64,000 nucleotides of DNA from positions 62,001 through 126,000 of the forward strand of contig NZ_QYBB01000015.1 of NCBI RefSeq assembly GCF_004137685.1. The letters are read 5' to 3'. The stretch's first letter is position 1, and every line of letters begins with the position of its first letter. A program made the position numbers and the translations under genes. Source of the stretch: Lichenibacterium minor. Lineage in GTDB: Bacteria > Pseudomonadota > Alphaproteobacteria > Rhizobiales > Beijerinckiaceae. Shown here one piece after another: positions 1-8,596 of this stretch. Under the pieces are notes generated by a model that did not search any database, was not told where the DNA came from, and worked only from the letters and a program-made list of their open reading frames with translations.

Positions 1-546
1 GGCCCCGGATTTGACGCCGGCGCGGTCGAGCACGTCCCTGAGCGTGACGCCGACCCATTTGGCGTTGCCCATGGCGCCGTTCAGCCACTGCGCGCCGGCG
101 ACGCGCGGCTCGAACAGCCCGCGCGAGTTTCCGGAGCACTGGTTGATCGCGGCGAGCTCGACGTGACGCATCCCGAGCAAGCTCCCGAGCGTCATGGCTT
201 CGGGACGCTCCACGTGGCCATGGATGTTCAGGCGGAAGCTCGCGACGTCGACGATCTGCGGGATCACCGCCCAATGCCACCGGACGAAGAACTGGTCGTT
301 CGGGGTGAAGACGCTCTCGTTGAAGGCGGACAGCGGCGTCTCAAGCAGCGGGGGGCGCGTGCGCTGCAGGATCATCGCTCTCTTGCCCGGAAAGGCATCG
401 GTGATGGCCCGATCACGCGGATCGCTCGGCAGGGGCAACGCGATCTCGGCGGCCCGCGCCTTGGCGACGCCGATCGCCGCGGCGGCGAGGCCCGCCTGGC
501 CGAGCAGCGCCCGTCTCGTCGTGGGGCGGCCCGCGTTGAATGGCAT
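1..546 (-). CDS. SorA-like sulfite oxidase, 3' end cut by window edge
   Basis: Encodes the first 182 residues of a periplasmic molybdenum sulfite dehydrogenase; the rest lies beyond base 1. The ATG at 546 opens a Tat-type leader (TTRRALLG followed by an Ala-rich stretch). The mature part runs in parallel with the SorA copy at 18275: both have LPLPSDPRDR, ILQRTRPPLLETP, FFVRWHWAVIP and the molybdopterin cysteine in INQCSGNSRGLF. The oxidoreductase molybdopterin domain is present; the dimerisation domain is not visible. It is the last minus-strand gene seen here, so its cytochrome partner, if any, would lie outside. Family assignment is firm; substrate is inferred from family and context. Confidence 0.85.
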   Translation of the reverse strand, partial: MPFNAGRPTTRRALLGQAGLAAAAIGVAKARAAEIALPLPSDPRDRAITDAFPGKRAMILQRTRPPLLETPLSAFNESVFTPNDQFFVRWHWAVIPQIVDVASFRLNIHGHVERPEAMTLGSLLGMRHVELAAINQCSGNSRGLFEPRVAGAQWLNGAMGNAKWVGVTLRDVLDRAGVKSGA

Positions 547-572
547 GTCGTCCCCGTCCTCTGAAAGCTACG

Positions 573-1076
573 TCACCTTGCCGTTTGGGCGCGGTGCGGT
601 CCAATCGCCTCTTGCGAATGGTGGACGGGTCGCACCCGCGCGTAGGCCTCGGCCAGGACGAGGAAGAACGCGGTGTGGGCCAGCGCGAAGGCCGCGATGC
701 CGAGGCTTCCGAGGTGGCGCGAGCCCGCGAAGCCCTCGCCGGTCGCCGGCAGGACTAGGGCGGCGTTGACGAGCCAGACCGCCAGCGCGGTCGCCAGCGC
801 CTTGCACCACGGCGGCCCCGGCAGACGCGGCTCGACGGCGGCGTAGCCCAGCGCCATGGCGAGGCCCACGGCGGCGTGGAAGCCGATCTGAAAGGCGGGC
901 GTGGGCGCCGGCAGGGCACCCATCCTGGCCGTCGCCAGCGCAACGTCGGCGGAGCTTTTGAGAAGCCGCAGGAGCCCGCCGTGTGCGGTCGGCACGCCCA
1001 AGGCGTCGAAGCCCCACAGCATCGCCGTGTTGAGGGCGTCGGCGGCGACGCCCGCCGCTAGGGCCGCGCCGGCCAT
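573..1076 (-). CDS. Small integral membrane protein, unknown function
   Basis: A 167-residue protein with about four hydrophobic segments: the AALAAGVAADALNTAML region, the FHAAVGLAMALGYAA region, ALATALAVWLVNAALVL and LGSLGIAAFALAHTAFFLVL. The ATG at 1076 was chosen because upstream codons in this frame overlap the cyclase gene, whose stop is at 1091; a GTG at 1088 is also possible. It directly follows the cyclase on the same strand and is probably co-transcribed with it. I do not recognise the family. The repeated small residues and the SSADVALA/ATGEGFAGSRH loops suggest a small transporter-like or sensor membrane protein, but that is a guess. Confidence 0.6.
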   Translation of the reverse strand: MAGAALAAGVAADALNTAMLWGFDALGVPTAHGGLLRLLKSSADVALATARMGALPAPTPAFQIGFHAAVGLAMALGYAAVEPRLPGPPWCKALATALAVWLVNAALVLPATGEGFAGSRHLGSLGIAAFALAHTAFFLVLAEAYARVRPVHHSQEAIGPHRAQTAR

Positions 1077-1090
1077 TCGAAGGGGCACCC

Positions 1091-2293
1091 TCAAGGCACG
1101 TACTCCGTCAAGCCGCGGAGCGCGTCGACCGGCCGGCCATAGATCGCGTGCCGCTCCGGGAAGCCGCGCAGCGCCACCGTGTCGACGAGGTCGAGCGGGA
1201 GGTCGAGCCCGTCCACGAAGGCGTCGGTCGCCAGCAGCGGCAGGGCGTAGGACTTGCACAGGCGCTCGACCCGGCTGAGCAGATTGAGGTCGCGCCCGAT
1301 GGCGGTGAAATCGAGGCGGTCGCCGCCTCCGACGTTGCCATAGGCGACGTCGCCGACGTGGAGGGCGACGCCGACCTCGAAGGGCTGTCCGGCTTCGTCC
1401 CGCAGGTCCGACAGGGCGGTGAGGCCGTCCTCGGCCGCCGCGAAGGCCGCGCGACGCGCCTCGGCCACGCCTCGGCCAGCGTCGAAGACCGCCAGCACCC
1501 CGTCACCGGTATATTTCAGCACCTCTCCGCCCCGCGCCTCGATCGCGGGCACGAGGGCGCCGAACATGCGGTTGAGGCTCGCCACGACCGCGTGGGCCCC
1601 GACCCGGTCCGACAGCTCGCCGAAGCCGCGCAGATCCGTCAGCATCATGGCAGCCCGCATAGGGCGGACGTCGCCGCGGCGAACCGTGCCGGCCAGGATG
1701 CGGCGCGCCGGGTCGTGGCCCACATAGGCTTCGAGCACGTCGCTCAGCATGCGGTCGAGGCCCTTCAGCTCGAAGACGAGCGAGAACGGGTCGGCGAGCG
1801 CGACGAGCGCCGCGACCGCCTCCGGCGAGAACCCGCCCGCGGCGTCCGTCGCCCAGGAGGCTGCGCCGGTCCGCCCTCCGGAAGCCCTGAGCGGCACGAT
1901 GAGGTAGTGGGTGAGGCCCTCGGCCCTGAGCTCCTCCAGCATGGGGAAGGGCAGCGGCGCCAAGCCGTCGAGCCGGCACAGCAACGGCTCGCCGGTGGCC
2001 ACGACGTGCTCGACGGGGTTGCCGTGGAACACGTCCGTCCCTTCGACGCCGTGACGTCTCCGCAGTTCGACCGTCGGCCGGCCGCGGTGCCAGACGCGCA
2101 TCACCCACCGATAGGACGGATGCAGCGTCGGCGCATGCGTGGTGGCCCGGACCAGCGGGAGGCCGAGGTGGATCAGACGTGCGCTGAAATCCTCGAGCAG
2201 CGCTCGCGCGTCGGGAACATCCCGTCCCGCGCCGCTGAGCCACGACGCTGCCTCCCTGCCGAAACCGGGTCGGAGCCCACACGCATCGATCAT
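1091..2293 (-). CDS. Class III adenylate/guanylate cyclase
   Basis: A 400-residue cytosolic protein that should make cAMP or cGMP from the nucleoside triphosphate. An N-terminal GAF-like sensor region (about residues 35-180) is followed by a class III catalytic domain (about 205-390). The two metal-binding aspartates are visible: D220 in MLTDLRGF and D264 in KYTGDGVLAVF. The transition-state motif appears as DFTAIGRDLNLLSRVE. There is no membrane segment, so it senses an internal signal or binds a partner. The downstream membrane-protein gene starts 14 bases after its stop. Whether it feeds the Crp/Fnr-type gene at 38295 cannot be judged. Family sure; signal unknown. Confidence 0.88.
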   Translation of the reverse strand: MIDACGLRPGFGREAASWLSGAGRDVPDARALLEDFSARLIHLGLPLVRATTHAPTLHPSYRWVMRVWHRGRPTVELRRRHGVEGTDVFHGNPVEHVVATGEPLLCRLDGLAPLPFPMLEELRAEGLTHYLIVPLRASGGRTGAASWATDAAGGFSPEAVAALVALADPFSLVFELKGLDRMLSDVLEAYVGHDPARRILAGTVRRGDVRPMRAAMMLTDLRGFGELSDRVGAHAVVASLNRMFGALVPAIEARGGEVLKYTGDGVLAVFDAGRGVAEARRAAFAAAEDGLTALSDLRDEAGQPFEVGVALHVGDVAYGNVGGGDRLDFTAIGRDLNLLSRVERLCKSYALPLLATDAFVDGLDLPLDLVDTVALRGFPERHAIYGRPVDALRGLTEYVP

Positions 2294-2315
2294 CGTTCTA
2301 ATCCCCGCGCAGGTA

Positions 2316-3032
2316 TCACATCATCCGGTCGAGGTCGTCCATGCTCGGACTGCCCACATGCTTGACGCCGTTGACAAAGAATACGGGAGTCGAATCCACC
2401 GCAAAGGCGGACGCTGCCCGATCGCGCTCGGCATTGATCGAAGAATAGAGGGCCTGATCCTGCAGGCAGCCTTGGAAGGCGTCGTGCGCGATGCCGGCCT
2501 GCTTGGCCGTTTCTTCCAGCGCGGTGACGGGCTTGTCCGTGAAAGCCCAGTCATTCTGCTTGGTAAAAAGGAGGTCGAGGACCGCGTCCCGCTTCTCGGC
2601 CCCGGCACACCGCCCGAGCATGAAGGCTGCGGTCGAGAGCGGGTCGAGCGGAAACTCGCGCAGCACGAAGCGCGCGCGACCGGTATCGATGTACTTGGCC
2701 TTCAAAGCCGGCCAGACGTCGGCATGGAAGGCCGCGCAATGGGTACATGTCATGGACGCGTATTCGATGATCGTGATCGGGGCGTCGCCTTTGCCGATCC
2801 AAAGATCGGGCAGCGGCTGCTTCGACATCAGCTGACCCACGTCGACGGTCCTCTCCGCCGCGTCGGTTCCCGGCGCGATCCCGGCGCTGGCGATCAGGAT
2901 GAGAGAGAGGAGGAAAGGTCGAACCGCGCGAGACAGGGCGGATCCGGATCTCGCCTCGTCGACCGGAGGACATCCGGCTCGCTCGATACGTGCCTTGGGA
3001 GCGACAAATCCCTCACAATCGATCAGCTTCAT
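2316..3032 (-). CDS. DsbA/BdbD-like thiol-disulfide oxidoreductase
   Basis: A 238-residue exported thioredoxin-fold protein. The leader is unusually long: about 35 charged residues, then a hydrophobic stretch (PFLLSLILIASAGIAPG) ending near residue 59. The active-site CxxC is C96-T-H-C99 in YASMTCTHCAAFH, which is typical of the thioredoxin_4/DsbA-like group, with the cis-Pro loop DSTPVFFVNG near the C-terminus. It would oxidise or isomerise periplasmic thiols. The true start may be internal, because the first residues look unlike a signal peptide. It sits alone between the cyclase and yeiH; a role in maturing the cytochromes or copper proteins nearby is only inferred. Confidence 0.8.
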   Translation of the reverse strand: MKLIDCEGFVAPKARIERAGCPPVDEARSGSALSRAVRPFLLSLILIASAGIAPGTDAAERTVDVGQLMSKQPLPDLWIGKGDAPITIIEYASMTCTHCAAFHADVWPALKAKYIDTGRARFVLREFPLDPLSTAAFMLGRCAGAEKRDAVLDLLFTKQNDWAFTDKPVTALEETAKQAGIAHDAFQGCLQDQALYSSINAERDRAASAFAVDSTPVFFVNGVKHVGSPSMDDLDRMM

Positions 3033-3121
3033 GCTTTCATAAACTCCAACTCAGTGCGTTCTAAAGATCACGACATCCGCCTTGGGGGTGTCGCTCCGCC
3101 CGCGCCCTGTTTCGTCGCGCC

Positions 3122-4237
3122 TCAAGCGAGGCCGAGGACGCGGATCAGGCCGAGGCTCAGCGCGCCGAGGGCGGCGAGGGAGAGGGTGACGGCGCCGGTG
3201 ACGCGCAGACCGGCCCTGGCCACCACCCGGACGTCGACGCCGAGGCCGAGCGCCGCCATGGACAGGATGGTGAGCACGTTGGCGACGGTGGCCGTGGGGG
3301 CGAGGGCGGAGGCGGGCACGAGGCCGGCCGAGCGCAGGGTCGCGAAGGCCAGGAAGGCCAGGATGAAGGGCGGCACCATGCGGTGGACCGGGACGTGGCC
3401 GGGCTTCGGGCGGTCGCCGGCCGTGACGTTGGGGGCGGGCTCGTCCGTCTCGTCGCGCAGGCGGCTCGCCAGCATGGACAGGACGAGGACCACCGGCCCG
3501 AGCATCAGCACCCGCACGAGCTTGACCAGCGTGCCGATCTGCACCGCGGCGGGGCCGACCGGGGCGGCGGCGGCCAGCACCTGGGGCACGGCGTAGACGG
3601 TGAGGCCGGCTAGTGCGCCGAAGCGGAGCTGGCTCATGCCTAGCGCGGCGCCGAAGAACGGCAGGCCGAGCACCACCAGCACGCCGAGCACGGCCGTGAA
3701 GGCGATCGAGGCCGCGACGTCGTCGCCGTCCGCCCCGATGGTGGGCGCCACCGCCGCGATGGCGGAGTTGCCGCAGATGGAATTGCCGCAGGCGACCAGC
3801 ACGGCCATGCGCTTCGGCAGGCCGAGCAGGCGACAGATGCCGAAGCTCGTCGGGATGGCCAGGACCACGACGCCGGCGATGCCGAACAGGAGGCCCGGGC
3901 CGACCTCGGCCAGGGTGCGGAACGAGATGGACACGCCGAGCAGCGCGACCGCGACCTCCAGCATCTGCTTGGCGCCGAAGGTGATGCCGGCGCGGAACCG
4001 TGCGCCGGGCGTCCAGGCGGTGCGGACGGCGGTGCCGGCCAGGATGGCGAGCACGAGGGCTTCGAGCCAGGCGCGGCCGAACAGGTGGGCCTCGCCGGCC
4101 TCGAGCCCGTAGGCTGCGGCGGTGACGCCGGCGCAGAGCGCGAGGCCGGGCAAGACCTTGGCGGCGCCGCGGCCGACGCCGGCGAGCGGCAGGGGGCGGG
4201 CTCCGATCTGCTGCGGGATGAGGGGCTGGTCCGACAT
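3122..4237 (-). CDS. yeiH: YeiH-family putative sulfate exporter, copy 1
   Basis: A 371-residue inner-membrane protein with about ten hydrophobic segments. The family signature LPKRMAVLVACGNSICGNSA followed by a VAPxIGADGDD stretch is intact. YeiH/PSE-family proteins are predicted to export sulfate or related sulfur anions. The start MSDQPLIPQ at 4237 is supported because the paralog at 17096 begins with the same residues; the longer reading frame upstream is not conserved in sequence. The two copies are near-identical over most of their length. An upstream element shared with copy 2 lies at 4284-4310. Placed next to sulfite oxidase genes, it probably removes sulfate or sulfite. Function is inferred from family. 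Confidence 0.85.
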   Translation of the reverse strand: MSDQPLIPQQIGARPLPLAGVGRGAAKVLPGLALCAGVTAAAYGLEAGEAHLFGRAWLEALVLAILAGTAVRTAWTPGARFRAGITFGAKQMLEVAVALLGVSISFRTLAEVGPGLLFGIAGVVVLAIPTSFGICRLLGLPKRMAVLVACGNSICGNSAIAAVAPTIGADGDDVAASIAFTAVLGVLVVLGLPFFGAALGMSQLRFGALAGLTVYAVPQVLAAAAPVGPAAVQIGTLVKLVRVLMLGPVVLVLSMLASRLRDETDEPAPNVTAGDRPKPGHVPVHRMVPPFILAFLAFATLRSAGLVPASALAPTATVANVLTILSMAALGLGVDVRVVARAGLRVTGAVTLSLAALGALSLGLIRVLGLA

Positions 4238-4283
4238 GGCGTCCTCGTTGTCTCGGTGACAGCAAGGTCGCGCCAATCGACCG

Positions 4284-4310
4284 TTCGATCCAACGCAAGA
4301 TGACGAACGA
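4284..4310 (-). promoter_or_regulatory. Conserved upstream element of yeiH copy 1
   Basis: The plus-strand core TTCGATCCAACGCA followed by an A/G-GAT run and CGAACG recurs ahead of yeiH copy 2 at 17143-17169. The outer TTCGAT and ATCGAA-like arms are inverted, like a LysR-type operator. A second dyad (ATCGATTTAATCGAT) lies farther upstream at 4372-4386. The binding protein is not known. Confidence 0.4.
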
Positions 4311-4536
4311 ATCGATCGAGGTGGCCGATGATTCTTGCGCCTTCTCGACCGTAGCCTTCCGATCCGATTACATCGATTTAATCGATCGTTCTCAGTGGAA
4401 ATGACGGTTGGAACGATGGACGGCTCAGTTTCACATCAACGTCATGTTTGGTGGATGATCCGCCGACTGCTCGGGACCAGAGGACGACCGACATGGTCAG
4501 ATCCGATGCGAACTGAGATGAAAGAAAGATGTGAAC

Positions 4537-4725
4537 ATGACGACGTTCAAGATCGCCGCCGCTGCCGCTTTGGTCCTCCTGCCTCTCGCTGCTGTACCGA
4601 TGCCGGCGCTCGCCGCCTCGGCCCACAATTCTCGGCTCGGTGCCGACGGCCCCGTGTCGAACAACTCTGCACCGACCGGGATGGCGGCTCGCGCGAAAGC
4701 CATGCGGCAGCACAAGGTTCGCTGA
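4537..4725 (+). CDS. Small secreted protein
   Basis: A 62-residue protein with a clear Sec signal peptide (MTTFKIAAAAALVLLPLAAV, cleavage near PALAA) and a short basic mature part of about 38 residues. The ATG at 4537 is preferred over the in-frame GTG at 4531 because the purine-rich AAAGAAAGA lies at a better distance from it. It stands alone on the plus strand between minus-strand genes. I do not recognise the family. Similar short exported proteins with an NNSAPTGMAARAKAM-like tail cannot be assigned a role from sequence. Confidence 0.55.
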   Translation: MTTFKIAAAAALVLLPLAAVPMPALAASAHNSRLGADGPVSNNSAPTGMAARAKAMRQHKVR

Positions 4726-4776
4726 TCGTGCGACCGGGCCGGGGTATCGGCGCTCCGGCCTGGAACTATCTGCGAC

Positions 4777-4790
4777 CCGCCCTCGGGCGG
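4777..4790. terminator. Possible short terminator hairpin
   Basis: A perfect CCGCCC/GGGCGG stem with a 2-base loop lies between two convergent genes (ends 4725 and 4863). There is no clear T-tract, so support is weak. Confidence 0.25.
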
Positions 4791-4862
4791 ATCGCTTGAT
4801 CGCGACACGACGGCACGCGACGCGATATCGGGCATCTCGCTGCTGATCCGAGGGACAGCCCT

Positions 4863-5525
4863 TCAAGCGGCACACCGACCCGTGTCGCCTGGCCGCCGAG
4901 CCGTCGTGGATTCGCCCAGGCCGAGCAGCACCCAGGCCGCGGCGAGCTGGAGCGGCATGCCGGCCACCAGCATGACGAAACCCGCCCATTTCTGGTCGAC
5001 GAGTGGCGGCACGTCCCAGCGGCAGATCACGTCGAGGTAGGGCGTGTAGATGACGGCGGGCGCCATCATCCAGACCACCGCCACGACGGTCATCGGGAGA
5101 GTCCCGACCCAGACCAGCAGTGCGACGCGCCAGTCGGCGTGGATGCGCCGCGTCGCCGGCATCACCTGTGCCCAGATCATCAGGCCCGTCAGCAGCTCCA
5201 GCGCGCCGAGCGGCGCGGCGTAGAGGGCTCCGGCCAGCGTCGGGTTCAGGAGGCCAGGCAAGCTCACCGCCGCGCTGAGCGCTCCGAAGGTCGCGAGCGA
5301 GAGGATCGGATCGAACAGGACGGCCGCGGCACCGACCGCGGCGCTACGCGATCGCGGCAGGGCCGCCAGCAGCAGCGGCGGCACGAGCTGGTTCAGCGCC
5401 ATCAGGGCGCCCGTGTAGCTCGCCATGGAGGCCAGGGGATCGCGCAGACTGGCCGCGGCCGCGGCCGCGGCTGCGAGGCCCGCGATGCCGGCCGCGGCCC
5501 TCAGGGCCGCGCCGTCACGCGCCAT
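4863..5525 (-). CDS. ctaG: CtaG-like cytochrome oxidase assembly protein
   Basis: A 220-residue membrane protein with about six hydrophobic segments that fits the caa3_CtaG family. Support comes from the ALNQLVPPLLLAALPRS segment, the WAQVMPATRRIHADWR loop, the LPMTVVAVVWMMAPAVIYTPY helix and the VDQKWAGFVMLVAGMP segment with its conserved aspartate. These proteins help insert copper or assemble heme-copper oxidases in the inner membrane. It is the last gene of the ba3-oxidase run; its ATG lies inside the end of the SCO gene (11-base overlap), which supports co-translation. Two extra residues of uncertainty surround the start. Confidence 0.75.
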   Translation of the reverse strand: MARDGAALRAAAGIAGLAAAAAAAASLRDPLASMASYTGALMALNQLVPPLLLAALPRSRSAAVGAAAVLFDPILSLATFGALSAAVSLPGLLNPTLAGALYAAPLGALELLTGLMIWAQVMPATRRIHADWRVALLVWVGTLPMTVVAVVWMMAPAVIYTPYLDVICRWDVPPLVDQKWAGFVMLVAGMPLQLAAAWVLLGLGESTTARRPGDTGRCAA

Positions 5526-6126
5526 GGATCAATCCCTCGACATCGCGCGCGAGGGCGGCGGGGTCCGCTGATTGTGAGAAACCATAGCGCAGACGTGCCC
5601 GCCCGTCCGGCCCCACAGCGGTCACCACGGACGAGTGGTCGAGATAGGCGCCGCCTTCCGCGCTACGCCACGTCACGCCCCAGGCCCTCGCCGAGGCAGC
5701 GAGCGCCGCCTCGTCCGCCACCAACCCCACAAAGGGGGCACCCGCCTCGGGGGTAAAGCTCACGAGGTAGTCGGCGAGGAGCGGACCGGTATCACGCCGC
5801 GGGTCGAGCGTCACGAAGACGACGCGCACCCGCTCGGCATCGGGTCCGAGGCGGCCGACGGCATCCCTGAGGTCGGCAAGCGTCGAAGGGCACACGTCCG
5901 GGCAGTGGGTGTAGCCGAAATAGACCAGCACGACGCGCCCGCGCTCCGCCCCGATATCGAACGGATGCCCGTCCATGCCGGGGAGTGCAAGCGGCAAGCG
6001 CGGCTCACCCGGCACCGGCGAGCCCGCCGTCGCCGGGGTCGTTCCCCGCAGAGCCCAGGGCAGTGCTGCGGCGATCGCGAGCAGCGGCGCCGACCGAAGC
6101 AGCCAGCGCCGGCCGAAGGCCTTCAC
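5515..6126 (-). CDS. SCO1/SenC-type copper chaperone
   Basis: A 203-residue protein anchored by one N-terminal hydrophobic segment (APLLAIAAALPWALRG) with a periplasmic thioredoxin-like domain. The copper ligands of the SCO family are all present: C75 and C79 in THCPDVCPST and H164 in YLDHSSV. It would deliver copper to the CuA site of oxidase subunit II. The GTG start at 6126 was chosen because it gives a GTGA overlap with the stop of the oxidase subunit I gene and the expected length. Its position between the oxidase and ctaG fits a dedicated assembly role. Confidence 0.88.
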   Translation of the reverse strand: MKAFGRRWLLRSAPLLAIAAALPWALRGTTPATAGSPVPGEPRLPLALPGMDGHPFDIGAERGRVVLVYFGYTHCPDVCPSTLADLRDAVGRLGPDAERVRVVFVTLDPRRDTGPLLADYLVSFTPEAGAPFVGLVADEAALAASARAWGVTWRSAEGGAYLDHSSVVTAVGPDGRARLRYGFSQSADPAALARDVEGLIHGA

Positions 6127-7868
6127 CAGACCGACCAGCCCTGCGCGCGCGTGATGTTGTTCACGAAGGGCCAGAAGATCGGCACGTAGGCGGCCGCGGT
6201 GGCGACTGCCGTGAAGGCCGTGATGAGGCCGAGTTGTTCCAGCGCCTTGGCGAGCGGCGACAGGTGGCGGTGCGCCACGATGCCGATGGGCTCGCCGCCG
6301 TCGAGCGAATAGCTTTCCGCGCCGCCGAAGGCCTGCGCGAAAGGGATCGGCACCGGCGTGGACAGGCGTCGCGTGAAGAGGCTTCCGAGAAACACGACGT
6401 AGAAGCAGAACGTCGCGAGCCACAACACGATGCCGCCCACCGCTACCATCGTCAGCGGAAAATGCGCGTCGCCGTAGAACCGGTCGTAGACGGTCTGCGG
6501 CAGGAATGAAACCCAGGCGCGGCGCGGCACGCCGTGCAGGCCCGCCCAGTGCATGCCGAGCGCGAAGACCGACATGCCGCCGAACCAGAGCCACGCCGCC
6601 ACGAGCGCCAAGCGACGGCTGAGCAACTTGCGGCCGGTTAGGTGCGGCATCATCCAGAAGGCCACGCCCATGAAGGTGAGGGCCGAGGCGGTGCCGACCG
6701 TGATGTGGAAGTGGCCGGGGATCCACGTCGTGTTGTGGACGATGTTGTTGAGCTCCCAGCTGCCGTTCACGATGCCGCCGGCCCCCCCGAAGATGAAGGT
6801 CACCATCGCGAGCACCTGGGCGGCCACGCTCGGGTTGCGCCAAGGTAGCGCGGTGAACCAGCCGAGCACGCCGCGCCCGCCGGCAAGACGGCCCGAATAT
6901 TCGAGGCTGAGGCCGATCGTGAAGGCCGTGATGAGGCTCGGCAGCGCCACCGACAGCGTCAACGCGGTGAGGATGCCGCGCCACACGGGCGAGAAGCCGG
7001 GGTCGGTGAATTGGTGGTGAGAGCCGACCGGCAAGGAGAAGACCAGCAGCAGTGCGAAGGTCAGCCGCGCCATGGGGTCGGACACGAGCTTGCCGCCGCA
7101 TTGCTTCGACAGCAGTCCGTACCAGGACACGTAGGCTGGCATGAGCCAGAAATACACGATGGGGTGGCCCGTCCACCAGAACAGGGTACGGCCCACGATA
7201 GGGTCGATCGTGTCGACGAGGCCGGCCGACCAGGGGTCGAGTTGGACGATGAGTTCGATCGCCGCCCCACCGCCGGCGAGGCCCCACATGAGCATGGTGG
7301 TGGTGCTCATGTAAGTCACGAGCGGCGTCACCTCGCCCGGGCGGCGGGCCTTCCAGCGCGCGCGCATGTCGAGCAGGATGGGCAGCGGCAGTAGGCTGCC
7401 CAGCACCACGAGCGTCATACCGAAGTAGAAGAAGGGGCTTCCCTTCAGCGGCGGGTAGAAGGTCCACAGCACGCTCGAGCTGTTGTCGAACATGGCGTAG
7501 AGCAGCATCAGCGTGCCCGCGGCCATCAGGCCGAAGCAGGACCGCCACAGCAGCATGTTGGGCGCGAGCCCGAGCTCCCGCGCCGGCAGGTAGATCAGCA
7601 GCCCACAGGTCACGAAGAAGGTGAAGATATAGGCGTTCAGCACGCCGTGGATGGTCAGGCCCTGGTAATAGGTCTGCAGCACCGGGGCGAGGGCCGGATA
7701 GACGTTGATTCCGCCGTAGTTGAGGGCCTGCAGCGGGCCGATGGCGGCGCCGATCATCAAGGCCGAGAAGCCCCAGACCAGGAAGGCCAGCATGGTGCGG
7801 CGCTGCGCCGCCAGGGCGTCGCCGGCCGGGCGGGACAGGGCGCCGGTGGGCGCGAGGGCGATGCTCAT
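6123..7868 (-). CDS. cbaA: ba3-type cytochrome c oxidase subunit I
   Basis: The 581-residue catalytic subunit of a B-family heme-copper oxidase, an integral membrane proton pump that reduces O2 to water. Heme b ligands are H74 (LTIHGVLNAY) and H388; heme a3 is held by H386 in TWIPGHFHITVG. CuB ligands are H235, H284 and H285. The cross-linked H-Y pair one helix turn apart (H235/Y239 in WWTGHPIVYFWLMP) marks the B-type. About 13 hydrophobic segments are visible, as expected. Next to subunit II, cytochromes c and assembly factors, it forms a complete terminal oxidase operon. Confidence 0.92.
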   Translation of the reverse strand: MSIALAPTGALSRPAGDALAAQRRTMLAFLVWGFSALMIGAAIGPLQALNYGGINVYPALAPVLQTYYQGLTIHGVLNAYIFTFFVTCGLLIYLPARELGLAPNMLLWRSCFGLMAAGTLMLLYAMFDNSSSVLWTFYPPLKGSPFFYFGMTLVVLGSLLPLPILLDMRARWKARRPGEVTPLVTYMSTTTMLMWGLAGGGAAIELIVQLDPWSAGLVDTIDPIVGRTLFWWTGHPIVYFWLMPAYVSWYGLLSKQCGGKLVSDPMARLTFALLLVFSLPVGSHHQFTDPGFSPVWRGILTALTLSVALPSLITAFTIGLSLEYSGRLAGGRGVLGWFTALPWRNPSVAAQVLAMVTFIFGGAGGIVNGSWELNNIVHNTTWIPGHFHITVGTASALTFMGVAFWMMPHLTGRKLLSRRLALVAAWLWFGGMSVFALGMHWAGLHGVPRRAWVSFLPQTVYDRFYGDAHFPLTMVAVGGIVLWLATFCFYVVFLGSLFTRRLSTPVPIPFAQAFGGAESYSLDGGEPIGIVAHRHLSPLAKALEQLGLITAFTAVATAAAYVPIFWPFVNNITRAQGWSVW

Positions 7869-7884
7869 GCGGGGCTCTCGATGC

Positions 7885-8427
7885 TCACGCGGGGGGCTTG
7901 GGGTCGACGATGATGCGGCCCAGCATGGCTTGGTGCTCGATGCCGCAATATTCGTTGCATATGATGTCGAGCGTGCCCGCGTGCTTGAACATGTAGGTCA
8001 CCTCGCCCGTGATGCCGGGCACTGCGGTGACGTTGATCGTGGTACCCTTGACCTCGAAGCCGTGCAGCACGTCGATCGACGTGACGTAGAACGTCACGGT
8101 CGCGCCCTCCGGGATGTGGAGCGGGCTCGGCGTCCAGCCCCACATATGGGCGACCATATGGACCGCGTAGGCGTTCGGCCCGGTCTTGACGAGGCCCGCA
8201 TCGGCGGCCGGGACGACGCCCGGGGCCGGGCCGCCGAGCGCCGTCGGGTCGGAACGATATGCGGCCGTGCGGACCACGACGCCATAGTCATAGACAACGA
8301 AGTACATGGTGCAGGCCAGGATGCCCATCAGCATGACCAGGGTCACGAAAACCCAGGCCCGCTCGTGGCGCTCGGCGGCCTTGTGGAAGGCATCCTCGAA
8401 GCCGGGACGCCCGGCGATGTCGCTCAT
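7885..8427 (-). CDS. cbaB: ba3-type cytochrome c oxidase subunit II
   Basis: A 180-residue CuA subunit with one N-terminal membrane helix (residues about 24-46, VFVTLVMLMGILACTMYF) and a periplasmic cupredoxin domain. All CuA ligands are present: H122, C157, E159 (main chain), C161, H165 and M168 in CNEYCGIEHQAM. It accepts electrons from cytochrome c and passes them to subunit I, whose gene starts 16 bases downstream. The single anchor helix is typical of the ba3 type, unlike the two-helix aa3 type. Confidence 0.92.
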   Translation of the reverse strand: MSDIAGRPGFEDAFHKAAERHERAWVFVTLVMLMGILACTMYFVVYDYGVVVRTAAYRSDPTALGGPAPGVVPAADAGLVKTGPNAYAVHMVAHMWGWTPSPLHIPEGATVTFYVTSIDVLHGFEVKGTTINVTAVPGITGEVTYMFKHAGTLDIICNEYCGIEHQAMLGRIIVDPKPPA

Positions 8428-8437
8428 CGTTTGTCTC

Positions 8438-8596
8438 TCAGCTGCGGGCTTGGAACACGGCGGCGGTGAGCCACCAGATCACCGTGATAGCGAAGACGAG
8501 GAAGCCTGCCACGACCCAGGTCCCGGTCGGCCGCACGGGCCGCTCGTCCACCGAGCCGACCGTCTCGTCCGTCCGCCTCGTTCCGCCCTCCGCCAT
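8438..8596 (-). CDS. Small single-helix membrane protein, possible oxidase subunit
   Basis: A 52-residue protein with a charged N-terminus and one C-terminal helix (TWVVAGFLVFAITVIWWLTA). It starts one base into the stop of the TsdA-like gene (TGATG) and ends 10 bases before subunit II. Its size, topology and place match the tiny accessory subunit (IIa or CbaD-like) of ba3 oxidases. Sequence is too short for a firm family call, so it may instead be a membrane anchor for the cytochromes. Confidence 0.6.
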   Translation of the reverse strand: MAEGGTRRTDETVGSVDERPVRPTGTWVVAGFLVFAITVIWWLTAAVFQARS